Assembly: GCA_016795385.1 (NCBI GenBank)
Contig: JAEUHI010000085.1
Span: 62,001-126,000, forward strand
Length of the DNA stretch: 64,000 nt
DNA from: Verrucomicrobiales bacterium
GTDB lineage: Bacteria; Verrucomicrobiota; Verrucomicrobiia; Verrucomicrobiales; DEV007
Reading direction: 5' to 3'
Positions 42,278-49,367 of this stretch are shown here, one piece after another (position 1 is the stretch's first letter; each line of letters starts with the position of its first letter). A model generated the notes under the pieces. The model was not told the DNA's origin, did not search any database, and saw only the letters and a program-made list of their open reading frames with translations. Both the position numbers and the translations under genes were made by a program.

Positions 42278-43491
42278 GCGGCTTCTCCTCCGGCTTTTCC
42301 GGACCGCGGCGGTCGGATGTTCCAGAACTCTTCCGCCTCTTTTTTGGTCCGTGCGTTCCGGTAGTGCTGATCGTAGGTTTGGAAGTCCGCGTGTCCCATG
42401 TGCTCTTTCAGGAGGTCACGGTTGCGGAACATCGCGTCGAAGTAACTTCCGTAGGTGTGGCGGGTGATGTCTCGAACATGACTTCCGTAGGGAACCAGTT
42501 CCTTCCATTCCTCCTCGGATTCCCCTTCCTTCGCCTGATACTTCCCACGGGTCACCGCACGACGACGCGAGCGGAAGTTCGTGGGCAGGACCGGGCCTTT
42601 GCTCCCTTTCCAAGGCTTCAGCCACTCAGCCAGATTTGCTTCGAGTCGGACGAAACGTTGTGCGTTCGTCTTGTTCTCTTTGAAGGTGACCCGAATCCAC
42701 TTCTCCTCGAAGTTCACATCTTCCCATTGGAGCCGTGCGATCTCCCCTTTCTCGTCCGGTCGCAGACCGGCGAAGATGGCAATCGCGAAGAAGGGCACCA
42801 GATCGCGGTCGTGCTTCCACGCGCAGTTCATCAGTCTCCGGACCTGATCCGGGGTGTAGACGGCTTTCTCCTCCCGCTTGATCTTTCTCTTCCTGATCGG
42901 GTCGATCGGATTGCGTTCCACCAATTGCAGTTTCCTCGCCCGCTCCCACACACTCCAGAGTCGCGATTGGATGTCGTTGTAGGTTCGGTCCCCCCACCCT
43001 CCCTGCTCCGCATTTTCGGTGAGCCACGCCAGCCACTTCTGGGAGTCGAGAGTGACGACAGGCTGCCCCTCCATTGCACCCAGCTTCTTCCGAAGCCACT
43101 TCCAGCTCCGGGAGGACCTTTCCCCCCAGTTCGGAGAGTGCTCGGCCTCAAAGCCGTCCAGAAGCTCGGAGAAGGTCCCTCCACTGGATTCCCGGTCCTT
43201 GATCCGCATCAAATCTTCACAGGCTTCCTCCAATCCCGAGTAGCCGTAGTGCATCTGGAACAGCTCGTGGTAGTTCAACGCCACCGCGATCAACTCCGCC
43301 CCTGCTCGGGAGGCGCTCAGCACCGATTTACTCTGCAACTTGAGAAGCTCGCCACTCCTTTGCTCGGCCTCCTTCTTGGTCTCGAAGTACTCGCGCTTGC
43401 GGCGGGAAGTCTCGGAATGGACCGGGGGAATCGAGATGTAATAGCGGCCTTTTTTCTGGTCGTAGCTCGGAAGAAAGGACGGCTTGCGCAT
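42274..43491 (-). CDS. int: Tyrosine recombinase (island integrase)
   Basis: ATG 43491 gives 405 residues (MRKPSFLPSYDQKKGRYYISIPP). Catalytic features: Arg244 in AGLRPDE, Arg344-His345 in DITRHTYGSYF, His367 in MGHAD and a probable nucleophile Tyr377 in YDQHYRN. Asp341 stands where the usual His of the H-x-x-R box would be. The gene is right next to attR, as expected for an integrase of the island. An ATCGCC site lies nine bases ahead of its start. It is convergent with the excisionase-like gene and their stops overlap. Confidence 0.92.
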   Translation of the reverse strand: MRKPSFLPSYDQKKGRYYISIPPVHSETSRRKREYFETKKEAEQRSGELLKLQSKSVLSASRAGAELIAVALNYHELFQMHYGYSGLEEACEDLMRIKDRESSGGTFSELLDGFEAEHSPNWGERSSRSWKWLRKKLGAMEGQPVVTLDSQKWLAWLTENAEQGGWGDRTYNDIQSRLWSVWERARKLQLVERNPIDPIRKRKIKREEKAVYTPDQVRRLMNCAWKHDRDLVPFFAIAIFAGLRPDEKGEIARLQWEDVNFEEKWIRVTFKENKTNAQRFVRLEANLAEWLKPWKGSKGPVLPTNFRSRRRAVTRGKYQAKEGESEEEWKELVPYGSHVRDITRHTYGSYFDAMFRNRDLLKEHMGHADFQTYDQHYRNARTKKEAEEFWNIRPPRSGKAGGEAA

Positions 43492-43499
43492 CCTATAAA

Positions 43500-43562
43500 A
43501 TCGCCTATTATGGCACCAGATTGCAACTTTTAATGGCGACATACGGCCATTTTAGTGGCGAT
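43500..43562 (+). promoter_or_regulatory. Repeated TGGCGAT/C sites inside the right island end
   Basis: ATCGCC (43500-43505), TGGCGAC (43534-43540) and TTTAGTGGCGATC ending at 43563 lie between the integrase start and attR. The last matches 17207-17219 at the left end. They overlap the integrase promoter region, so they could both bind Int/Xis and regulate int. Confidence 0.6.
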
Positions 43563-43599
43563 CCAGCCCCTCGGGGCAACCGAAGATTCGGCGTAAAAC

Positions 43600-43616
43600 A
43601 CTGATCTTCAATCAGT
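43600..43616. repeat. Short hairpin abutting the tRNA-Ala start
   Basis: ACTGAT (43600-43605) and ATCAGT (43611-43616) form a 6-bp stem with loop CTTCA, one base before the first tRNA base. It is island-derived because it lies left of the repeat. It may be a core-site arm or leader hairpin removed by tRNA processing. Confidence 0.4.
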
Positions 43617-43617
43617 T

Positions 43618-43690
43618 GGGGCATTAGCTCAGTTGGTAGAGCGTCTCGTTCGCAATGAGAAGGTCAGCGGTTCGATTCCGCTATGCTCCA
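43618..43690 (+). tRNA. tRNA-Ala (CGC anticodon), reconstituted at attR
   Basis: This 73-base tRNA has acceptor GGGGCAT pairing with ATGCTCC through a G3-U70 pair, the alanine identity element. The anticodon loop TTCGCAA gives CGC, and the T loop is TTCGATT. No CCA is encoded. The first 42 bases form the right copy of the island's direct repeat; the last 31 bases are chromosomal. Its upstream region is therefore island DNA, while the original upstream sequence is now at 17066 and before. Confidence 0.95.
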
Positions 43691-43725
43691 CTCCCTTTTC
43701 CCGCCGCGATTCCAAACCTGTCCGC

Positions 43726-44499
43726 ATGGATCCGGCGCCCGATTTTCCACGGTCCGTCTTTCGATCCAAGGGACTCGTTTTCAACCTGGTCTGCGGAGCT
43801 TACTTTCTCTTCCTCTCGCCTCACGTCGTTTCCGCGGTGCAGGCAGGCGCGAAGGGCGAGGGCAAAGCCGTCTGGCTCGGGGTGCTGCTGATTCTCTTGA
43901 TGTTGCTCGAGGTCCGTTCACTGCCGGCCAAACTGAAGATCGTCCATGTAGCCCTGCGCGACCAACGCACCGGCGATGCCACCTCGGCGGGAGTGTTTTT
44001 CCTCTGGATGTTCCATGCGGTGATCTCGATTCTCGTTTTCCTCCAGGCCATGGCCGCCTTCGGTGCGGAGCCGGTCGCCAAGGACGGCAGCGGAGATTTG
44101 CCGGTCTGGATGGGGGCGCTTGTCTTTCTCGTCGTGATCAAGGAGCTCTACCTCCTCGGACCGATCTGGCTCACGAATGGCGCGAAATCGCCCGCGAAGC
44201 TCCACGCACGGCCGCGGCCGGAGGAAGGGTTTCACGATCTCGTGCTCGTCAGCTACGCGTGTCTCGCCTACTCGCTAGTCTCAGGCCTGATGGAGCAGCA
44301 GCCGCTGCCACGCGGAGAGCCGCTCGCGCTGGTCGTCAATGTCTTCGCCGCGAGTGTGGTCTTTCTCATTTTCTATCTGCCCATGCGCATCCCTTATCAA
44401 ATCGAGGAGTGGGCGGCGGTTCGTTCGCGCGGAGATTTCTGGCGATGGGTCCTCTCGATCCTCGCAGCTCTCGTTCCGGCGGTGTGGGCGCTGCGTTGA
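43726..44499 (+). CDS. Multi-pass membrane protein of unknown function
   Basis: ATG 43726 gives 257 residues; the frame from 43633 begins inside the tRNA and is rejected. About six transmembrane helices are visible (LVFNLVCGAYFLFLSPHV, WLGVLLILLMLL, FFLWMFHAVISILVFLQAM, LVFLVVIKELYLLGPIWL, ALVVNVFAASVVFLIFYLPM and WVLSILAALVPAVWAL). I know no family with this pattern. It ends five bases from the convergent carotenoid gene crtO. It may be ordinary chromosomal sequence restored next to tRNA-Ala. Confidence 0.65.
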   Translation: MDPAPDFPRSVFRSKGLVFNLVCGAYFLFLSPHVVSAVQAGAKGEGKAVWLGVLLILLMLLEVRSLPAKLKIVHVALRDQRTGDATSAGVFFLWMFHAVISILVFLQAMAAFGAEPVAKDGSGDLPVWMGALVFLVVIKELYLLGPIWLTNGAKSPAKLHARPRPEEGFHDLVLVSYACLAYSLVSGLMEQQPLPRGEPLALVVNVFAASVVFLIFYLPMRIPYQIEEWAAVRSRGDFWRWVLSILAALVPAVWALR

Positions 44500-44504
44500 G
44501 AGAT

Positions 44505-44993
44505 TCACTTCTTCTTCCCGAGATCCTCGAGCAAGCCCCGCAGCCTCGCCCGTGTGAAGCGCTGCAGGAGGAGACACGGAAGGTTCGAAGCGAAGGCATA
44601 GATGATCATCACGATCGCGGCGACGGGCCAGGGATTCCAGATCAGGGTCAGGAGGATGCCAGGGATCTGCGCATAGTGGGCCGCTTCGCCGCGGCAGGTC
44701 TCGGCGATGAAAGCGCGCAGATAGACGGGATCCTTGTCGCCGAGCTTGCCCTTGGCGAATCCATCGAACCAGGGCGCGGCATCGGGGAGGAGATGTTTCC
44801 ACCGGCGGATCTGGAAAAGCGTCTGATAGATCCGGCCTCCCGCCTCCCAAGATCGCTCGCGATAGAGCCAGGAGTCCGGATGGAAGCGATCGCGGTCGAG
44901 CTTCGTGAACCACCACGAGATGCCGAGATGGATCGCCGGGATGCCGAGGGCGTTGAGGATCACGATCCAGAGGTTGGAGAGCTCAAGCCACAT
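44505..44993 (-). CDS. crtO: Glycosyl-4,4'-diaponeurosporenoate acyltransferase (CrtO type)
   Basis: This 162-residue membrane protein resembles the CrtO acyltransferase that puts a fatty acyl chain on the sugar of a C30 carotenoid glycoside. Hydrophobic helices lie at ~5-25 and ~115-145, and the polar segment DSWLYRERSWEAGGRIYQTLFQIRRWKHLLPDAAPWF is typical. It overlaps the glycosyltransferase gene by 11 bases. Because it is the last gene of the operon, it is expected to act in the final step, in the membrane. Confidence 0.85.
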   Translation of the reverse strand: MWLELSNLWIVILNALGIPAIHLGISWWFTKLDRDRFHPDSWLYRERSWEAGGRIYQTLFQIRRWKHLLPDAAPWFDGFAKGKLGDKDPVYLRAFIAETCRGEAAHYAQIPGILLTLIWNPWPVAAIVMIIYAFASNLPCLLLQRFTRARLRGLLEDLGKKK

Positions 44994-46092
44994 CGCGTCC
45001 TTTCCAGGTCACTTTTCCGCCGGCTTTCTTCCGTCGCAAGGCCCGGAAAAAAACGATCTGGTAGAAGGCGAGCGACACGGGGAAAAAGAGCGCGTTGAAG
45101 AAGCCGAAGTTCCCCGCGCTGCGGAAGACGTGGAGGCACTGGATGAAGCCGAGCAGGTAGAGCTTTCCGATGAAGAGCCTCTGATACAGATCGGCAATCG
45201 GGAGAAAGGTGAGGGCGATCGTGATCATGATGAGTCCCGAGAGCCAGGCCGAGATCCCGATCATCGCCGCGCGCGGTGTATTGCCCGCGCCGGAGACGAA
45301 ACCTTTGCTCCAGCCCACGACGAGATCGCGGTAGCCTCCCGGAAACATCCGCATCGCGAGGGTGCCCTTCCCGAGGTAACAACGGCAGGCGATGCCGACC
45401 TCCCGGAAATGGCGGGAAAGATGGAAGTTTTCGAGGACCTGCGCCTTCACGCGGCGATGCCCGTCCACGGCGGCATAACTCGCCTTCGAGAGGAGCATGG
45501 CCTGTCCGAAAAGTCCGATCTCGCGGGCCGATGGACCTTTCACGGTAAAGGCGTTCATCCCGAGGATCATAATGGCGTTGAAAAAGGCGGAGAGTTCCTC
45601 GTAGGTCTTTTCAATGCGATGCCAGGGGCACACCGAATGCACCGCCTCCGGCTCCGTCGCGGCGACTTCGGCGAGGCGGCGCAACCCGCCCGGCAGCGCG
45701 ACGAGATCGGCGTCGAGGAACAGGAGCCAGTCTCCCGTGGCGGCGTCCGCGCCCTGCTGGCAGGCCCAGGGTTTGCCATACCACCCTTCGGGCAGATCGG
45801 AGCCGGAGATGACGGTCGCCCCGAGCCCTCGTGCCACCTCGGCGGTGCGGTCGGAGGAATGATCATCGACGACGAGGATCTCGTGCGGCGTGAAGGATGA
45901 ATCGCGCAGCGAGGGGAGGAGTCGCGAGAGATTGTCCTCCTCGTTCCGCGCCGGGATGACGATGGAGAGCTTCACCTCCGGGACCTTCGCGCCCGCGACC
46001 TCGGGCACGGCGTGGAGCCGCAGGAAGACACTCCATCCCGCGATCCAGAAGGCGAGGGTAAGACCGAGGAAGATCCAGAGGATGAGGTCCAT
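44983..46092 (-). CDS. crtQ: 4,4'-diaponeurosporenoate glycosyltransferase (CrtQ type)
   Basis: This 369-residue membrane-anchored GT2 glycosyltransferase has an N-terminal helix (WIFLGLTLAFWIAGWSVF), the nucleotide-sugar strand LSIVIPARNEEDN, then LVVDDHSSD and the DxD-like LLFLDADL. C-terminal helices follow. In staphyloxanthin synthesis this enzyme transfers glucose to the carotenoid carboxylate. The position between the desaturase/oxygenase genes and crtO fits. It starts 25 bases after the stop of crtP. Confidence 0.87.
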   Translation of the reverse strand: MDLILWIFLGLTLAFWIAGWSVFLRLHAVPEVAGAKVPEVKLSIVIPARNEEDNLSRLLPSLRDSSFTPHEILVVDDHSSDRTAEVARGLGATVISGSDLPEGWYGKPWACQQGADAATGDWLLFLDADLVALPGGLRRLAEVAATEPEAVHSVCPWHRIEKTYEELSAFFNAIMILGMNAFTVKGPSAREIGLFGQAMLLSKASYAAVDGHRRVKAQVLENFHLSRHFREVGIACRCYLGKGTLAMRMFPGGYRDLVVGWSKGFVSGAGNTPRAAMIGISAWLSGLIMITIALTFLPIADLYQRLFIGKLYLLGFIQCLHVFRSAGNFGFFNALFFPVSLAFYQIVFFRALRRKKAGGKVTWKGRDVA

Positions 46093-46117
46093 GAGATCTT
46101 CCGTCGAGGTGGATTTG

Positions 46118-47635
46118 TCAGGAAGAGCGACCTTCCTGCTTCAGGATGCGGTCGCAGACCTTCTGACCGCTGAGCACGGCCATGGGCATGCCCCCGCCGG
46201 GATTCACACTGCCGCCGGTGAAATAGAGGTTCTTGTACTTCGACGACTGCTTGGGCGCTTTGAAAGCCTGGTTCAGCTTCCAGTCGCTCACGACGCCGTA
46301 GATCGAGCCGCGGTTCGAGTAATACATGCGCTCGATGTCGACGGGAGTGAGAAGGTCCTCGACGACGATGTGCTTGCGCAGGTCGGTGAGGCCCATGCGC
46401 TCGAGCTTGTCGATGACGCGGTCTTTCAGGGCCACGTAATCATCGTGCGTGAGCGGTTTGTCAGGATCGATCGGCGGGATGTGGGGGAGGATCTTGAGGT
46501 TGTCGTGTCCGGCGGGCGCCTTCGACGGATCGGTGCGGGTCGGAGCGACGAGGTAGATCGTGGGATCCTCGGGCAGCTTGCCCTGTTTGAAGACAGTGTC
46601 GAAATGCTTGTGCTGGTTCTTCGAGAAGAAGAAATTGTGGTGGGCGAGCTGGTCGTAGATCCGGTCGGTGCCGAGGTGCAGGACGATGCCGGAGCAGGCC
46701 GGGGCGAATTTCTTCAACTTTTGCAGGAAGGCGGGCGGCTCGGAGAGCAGCTTCCGGTAGGCGGGGATCACCTCCATGTTGCAGACGACGTAGTCGGCCG
46801 CGATCGTTTCTCCGCTCGCCAAGGTCACGCCGGTGACGCGGCGGCCGTTGCGGTCGATCGAGGCGACCTCGCTGTCGAGGGAGACGGTCACGCCGATGTG
46901 GTCGAGGAGCCGGCCGAGACCCCGGGCGAGGTTGTACATCCCGCCTTTCACATACCAGAGTCCGTAGTCGAACTGGATCAGGGGCATCAGGTTCATGTAA
47001 CCCGGCGCGTCGACCGCCGAGGAGCCCACATACTTGATGAAATATTCGAAGATGCGCCGGAGATGCTCTTCCTCGAAATGGTTCGCGATGGATTCCGACA
47101 TGGAGTGCCGGTGATCCATCTTGAAGATGAGGCGCCAGCCGTAATAGCGGAGCATTTCCCAAAGATTGTCGAGCCCCTCGCGGAAGTAACCTTCGTCGAC
47201 AAGGGCGTACTGCTCGCGGCCGTAGGCGAGGAACGCCTCGAACTGCTTCCAGAGCGTCTCCGGATCGCCGGGCAGCTTCGCGAGTTCGGCCTTCATCCGG
47301 TCCATCTCTTCGTAAAGATCGAGGACGACGCCATCCTCGAAGAAGTTGCGCCAGTGCGGCGTCACCTTTTCGAGCCCGACGTAGTCCGACATGCGCTTCC
47401 CGGCCCGCTCCCAGATGCTCTCGAAGAATTGCGGCAGGGTGAAGATGGAAGGTCCGAGGTCGAAGCCGTAACCCTCGATCTCGCGGAAATTCAACTTTCC
47501 GCCGATGCGATCGTTCTTCTCGACGATGCGAACCTCGAAGCCCTCGGCTCTCAACGAAGCGGCTGCGGCGAGGCCGCCGAGTCCGGCTCCGACAACGACA
47601 ACACGTTTGTTCCGGGGGCTTTTTCCATCGATCAT
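46118..47635 (-). CDS. crtP: C30 carotenoid oxygenase (CrtP type)
   Basis: This 505-residue FAD-dependent protein of the phytoene-desaturase family begins VVVVGAGLGGLAAAASL (dinucleotide-binding fold, near residue 12). It closely resembles Staphylococcus CrtP, including GFDLGPSIFTLPQFFE, YFIKYVGSSAVDAPGYM, CNMEVIPAYRKLL, AHHNFFFSKN and NLYFTGGSVNPGGGMPM. CrtP oxidises the terminal methyl of diaponeurosporene to the aldehyde. Its start codon overlaps the stop of the next upstream gene as ATGA (47632-47635), so the two are coupled. Confidence 0.9.
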   Translation of the reverse strand: MIDGKSPRNKRVVVVGAGLGGLAAAASLRAEGFEVRIVEKNDRIGGKLNFREIEGYGFDLGPSIFTLPQFFESIWERAGKRMSDYVGLEKVTPHWRNFFEDGVVLDLYEEMDRMKAELAKLPGDPETLWKQFEAFLAYGREQYALVDEGYFREGLDNLWEMLRYYGWRLIFKMDHRHSMSESIANHFEEEHLRRIFEYFIKYVGSSAVDAPGYMNLMPLIQFDYGLWYVKGGMYNLARGLGRLLDHIGVTVSLDSEVASIDRNGRRVTGVTLASGETIAADYVVCNMEVIPAYRKLLSEPPAFLQKLKKFAPACSGIVLHLGTDRIYDQLAHHNFFFSKNQHKHFDTVFKQGKLPEDPTIYLVAPTRTDPSKAPAGHDNLKILPHIPPIDPDKPLTHDDYVALKDRVIDKLERMGLTDLRKHIVVEDLLTPVDIERMYYSNRGSIYGVVSDWKLNQAFKAPKQSSKYKNLYFTGGSVNPGGGMPMAVLSGQKVCDRILKQEGRSS

Positions 47636-49308
47636 GCGGAGATTTCGGTCTTGTGATAACGAAGCCCGAAAGTATCCGAGATCAGGTTGGACGCAATCCT
47701 TGCGGATTCGAAAATCGTGGGCAGACCGCTGCCGGGATGAGTACCACCGCCGACGAGGAAGCAGTTCTTGAATTCCTCGAAGCGGTTGCGCGGCCGCATC
47801 CAGGCCATCTGGCTGAGGCAGTGGGAGAGGTTGAAGGTCGCCCCTTTGAAGATGTCGAGCTCGGTGCTCCAGGTTTTTGGCGTGTAGATTTTTTCGACCT
47901 CGATGTGCTGCTCGAGATCGTCGATCCCGAGACGGTCGGCGAAGGCCTTGAAGACATGGCTGCGGTAGCGGCCCTGGATCTCGTCCCAGTCGAGGTCGCC
48001 ATCGAGATTCGGAGTCGGGACGAGGATGTAGAGGCTCGATTTGCCCTCAGGGGCCAGGGTCGGGTCGGTGACACTCGCATTCCGCACGTAGAAAGAGATG
48101 TCGTCCGAGCTGCGCCCCTGCTTGAAGATCTCGTCGACGTTCTTCCGGTAATCCCGGGCGAAAACGATCGAGTGGTGCGGCAGGTCGTAGAGCTTGTCGA
48201 CCCCGAGATGCATCATGAAGGTCGAGCACGAGAACTTCATGCTCTCGAGCTTCTCCTTGGTGTATTTCTTCAGCGCGCCGTCGGGCACGAGATGCGTCAT
48301 GGCATGGGCGAAATCCGCGTTGATGATGACGCTGTCGGCATAGACCTTCTCGCCGTTCTCCAACTCCACCCCGGTGACCTTGCGCCCGTCGAGGATGAGT
48401 TGCTTCACCGCCGTGCCGGTGTGGACACGCGCGCCGCAGTCCACGGCCGCACGGGCGAAAGCCTTCGGGATCTCGGCGAGACCTCCGATGGTGTGATAGA
48501 TACCGTGCTCGTGCTCCATGTAGGAGAGCATGGCGAAAGCTCCGGGGCACTCCCACGCCGACATGCCGAGGTATTTGCTCTGGAAGGAAAAGAGCAGGGC
48601 CAGCTTTTCGTCGGTGAAGTAACGCTTCAGATTGTCGAAGACCGTCGATCCGAGGGAGAGGTGCGGCAGCGCCGGCAAAAGATCAGGTGAGAGCGAGCGG
48701 ACCGGATCGGAGAAGTCGCGCTGGAAGGCGGGCAGGAGACGCTTGAACCGGGCCTTCTCCTTTTTCAGGAAGGTGTCCATCGCCCCCGACTGTCCGGGGA
48801 AGAGGCGCTCGATCTCCTTCTTCGTGTCTTCGTTCTTGTTGCAGGCGCGGAAGATCTCGTCGTCGAAGCGAAGTTCATACATGGGATCGAGCCGCACGAA
48901 ATCGAGATAATCAGCCGAGTCCAGACCCGCTTCGGTGAAGATGCGGTCGAGGAGCGACTTCATCATCAGGAAGGTCGGCCCGATATCGAAGCGATACCCC
49001 TGCTCCTCGTGACATCCCGTGCGACCTCCGAGGCGATCGTGTTTCTCAAAGAGATCGACCTGGATGCCACGGCTGGCGAGGAGGAGGGCACTCGCCACCC
49101 CACCCGGACCACCGCCGATGATGATCACCTTTTTGGCGGGTGACCCCGCGCCTGTAGAACCCAAGTCTTTCATGTTTCGCCACGTCGATCCACCTCCGCG
49201 ACCGCCGTGAGAGCGGATCGATTCATCCGCCGGGATATTCATCGTTTCGGCCCATGAATTCGTCGACAAATTTTTTCGACGAAGGTCTGCTCGGATCGTA
49301 TCGGTCAT
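47632..49308 (-). CDS. crtN: Diapophytoene desaturase (CrtN type)
   Basis: ATG 49308 gives 558 residues, but the true start may be internal: the FAD-binding VIIIGGGPGGVASALLLASRG is only reached at about residue 63, so a shorter product is possible. GFRFD-type (GYRFDIGPTFLMM) and late FLVGGGTHPGSGLPTI motifs identify a phytoene-desaturase-family enzyme. In a C30 route it introduces double bonds into diapophytoene. It is divergent from the aldehyde dehydrogenase gene, with 59 bases between starts, and heads the four-gene crt transcript. Confidence 0.85.
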   Translation of the reverse strand: MTDTIRADLRRKNLSTNSWAETMNIPADESIRSHGGRGGGSTWRNMKDLGSTGAGSPAKKVIIIGGGPGGVASALLLASRGIQVDLFEKHDRLGGRTGCHEEQGYRFDIGPTFLMMKSLLDRIFTEAGLDSADYLDFVRLDPMYELRFDDEIFRACNKNEDTKKEIERLFPGQSGAMDTFLKKEKARFKRLLPAFQRDFSDPVRSLSPDLLPALPHLSLGSTVFDNLKRYFTDEKLALLFSFQSKYLGMSAWECPGAFAMLSYMEHEHGIYHTIGGLAEIPKAFARAAVDCGARVHTGTAVKQLILDGRKVTGVELENGEKVYADSVIINADFAHAMTHLVPDGALKKYTKEKLESMKFSCSTFMMHLGVDKLYDLPHHSIVFARDYRKNVDEIFKQGRSSDDISFYVRNASVTDPTLAPEGKSSLYILVPTPNLDGDLDWDEIQGRYRSHVFKAFADRLGIDDLEQHIEVEKIYTPKTWSTELDIFKGATFNLSHCLSQMAWMRPRNRFEEFKNCFLVGGGTHPGSGLPTIFESARIASNLISDTFGLRYHKTEISA

Positions 49309-49367
49309 AACAATGGTTCGCGGCGGGTTCTTTTCGCCTCGGAGGTTATACGAGCGACAGGTGAAAG

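Larger units (their letters stand above)
17067..43659. mobile_element. Genomic island integrated in tRNA-Ala
   Basis: A perfect 42-bp direct repeat, the 5' half of tRNA-Ala, marks both ends (17067-17108 and 43618-43659), giving an element of 26,551 bp per repeat unit. A tyrosine integrase faces inward from the right end, next to the intact tRNA. Cargo comprises regulators, RadC and DUF2637 proteins, a type I restriction block with accessory genes, an NdpA/membrane-protein cassette, a resolvase and a replication module. I see no phage structural, packaging or conjugation genes. Removing one repeat unit would restore dienelactone hydrolase, tRNA-Ala and the membrane-protein gene at 43726 as direct neighbours. 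Confidence 0.9.

Noticed and set aside
17067..43659. The island as a prophage
   Set aside because: No capsid, portal, terminase, tail or lysis genes are visible; only integrase, replication, regulator and defence genes are seen.
43633..43725. Extended start of the membrane protein gene
   Set aside because: It would begin inside the tRNA-Ala gene; ATG 43726 is the sensible start.
45890..47656. 588-codon plus-strand frame
   Set aside because: Antisense to crtQ/crtP; its translation has the repetitive acidic character of a shadow frame and no domain.
49309..49367. Bidirectional promoter between crtN and the aldehyde dehydrogenase
   Set aside because: A TTATAC box exists, but I could not find a convincing -35 on either strand.
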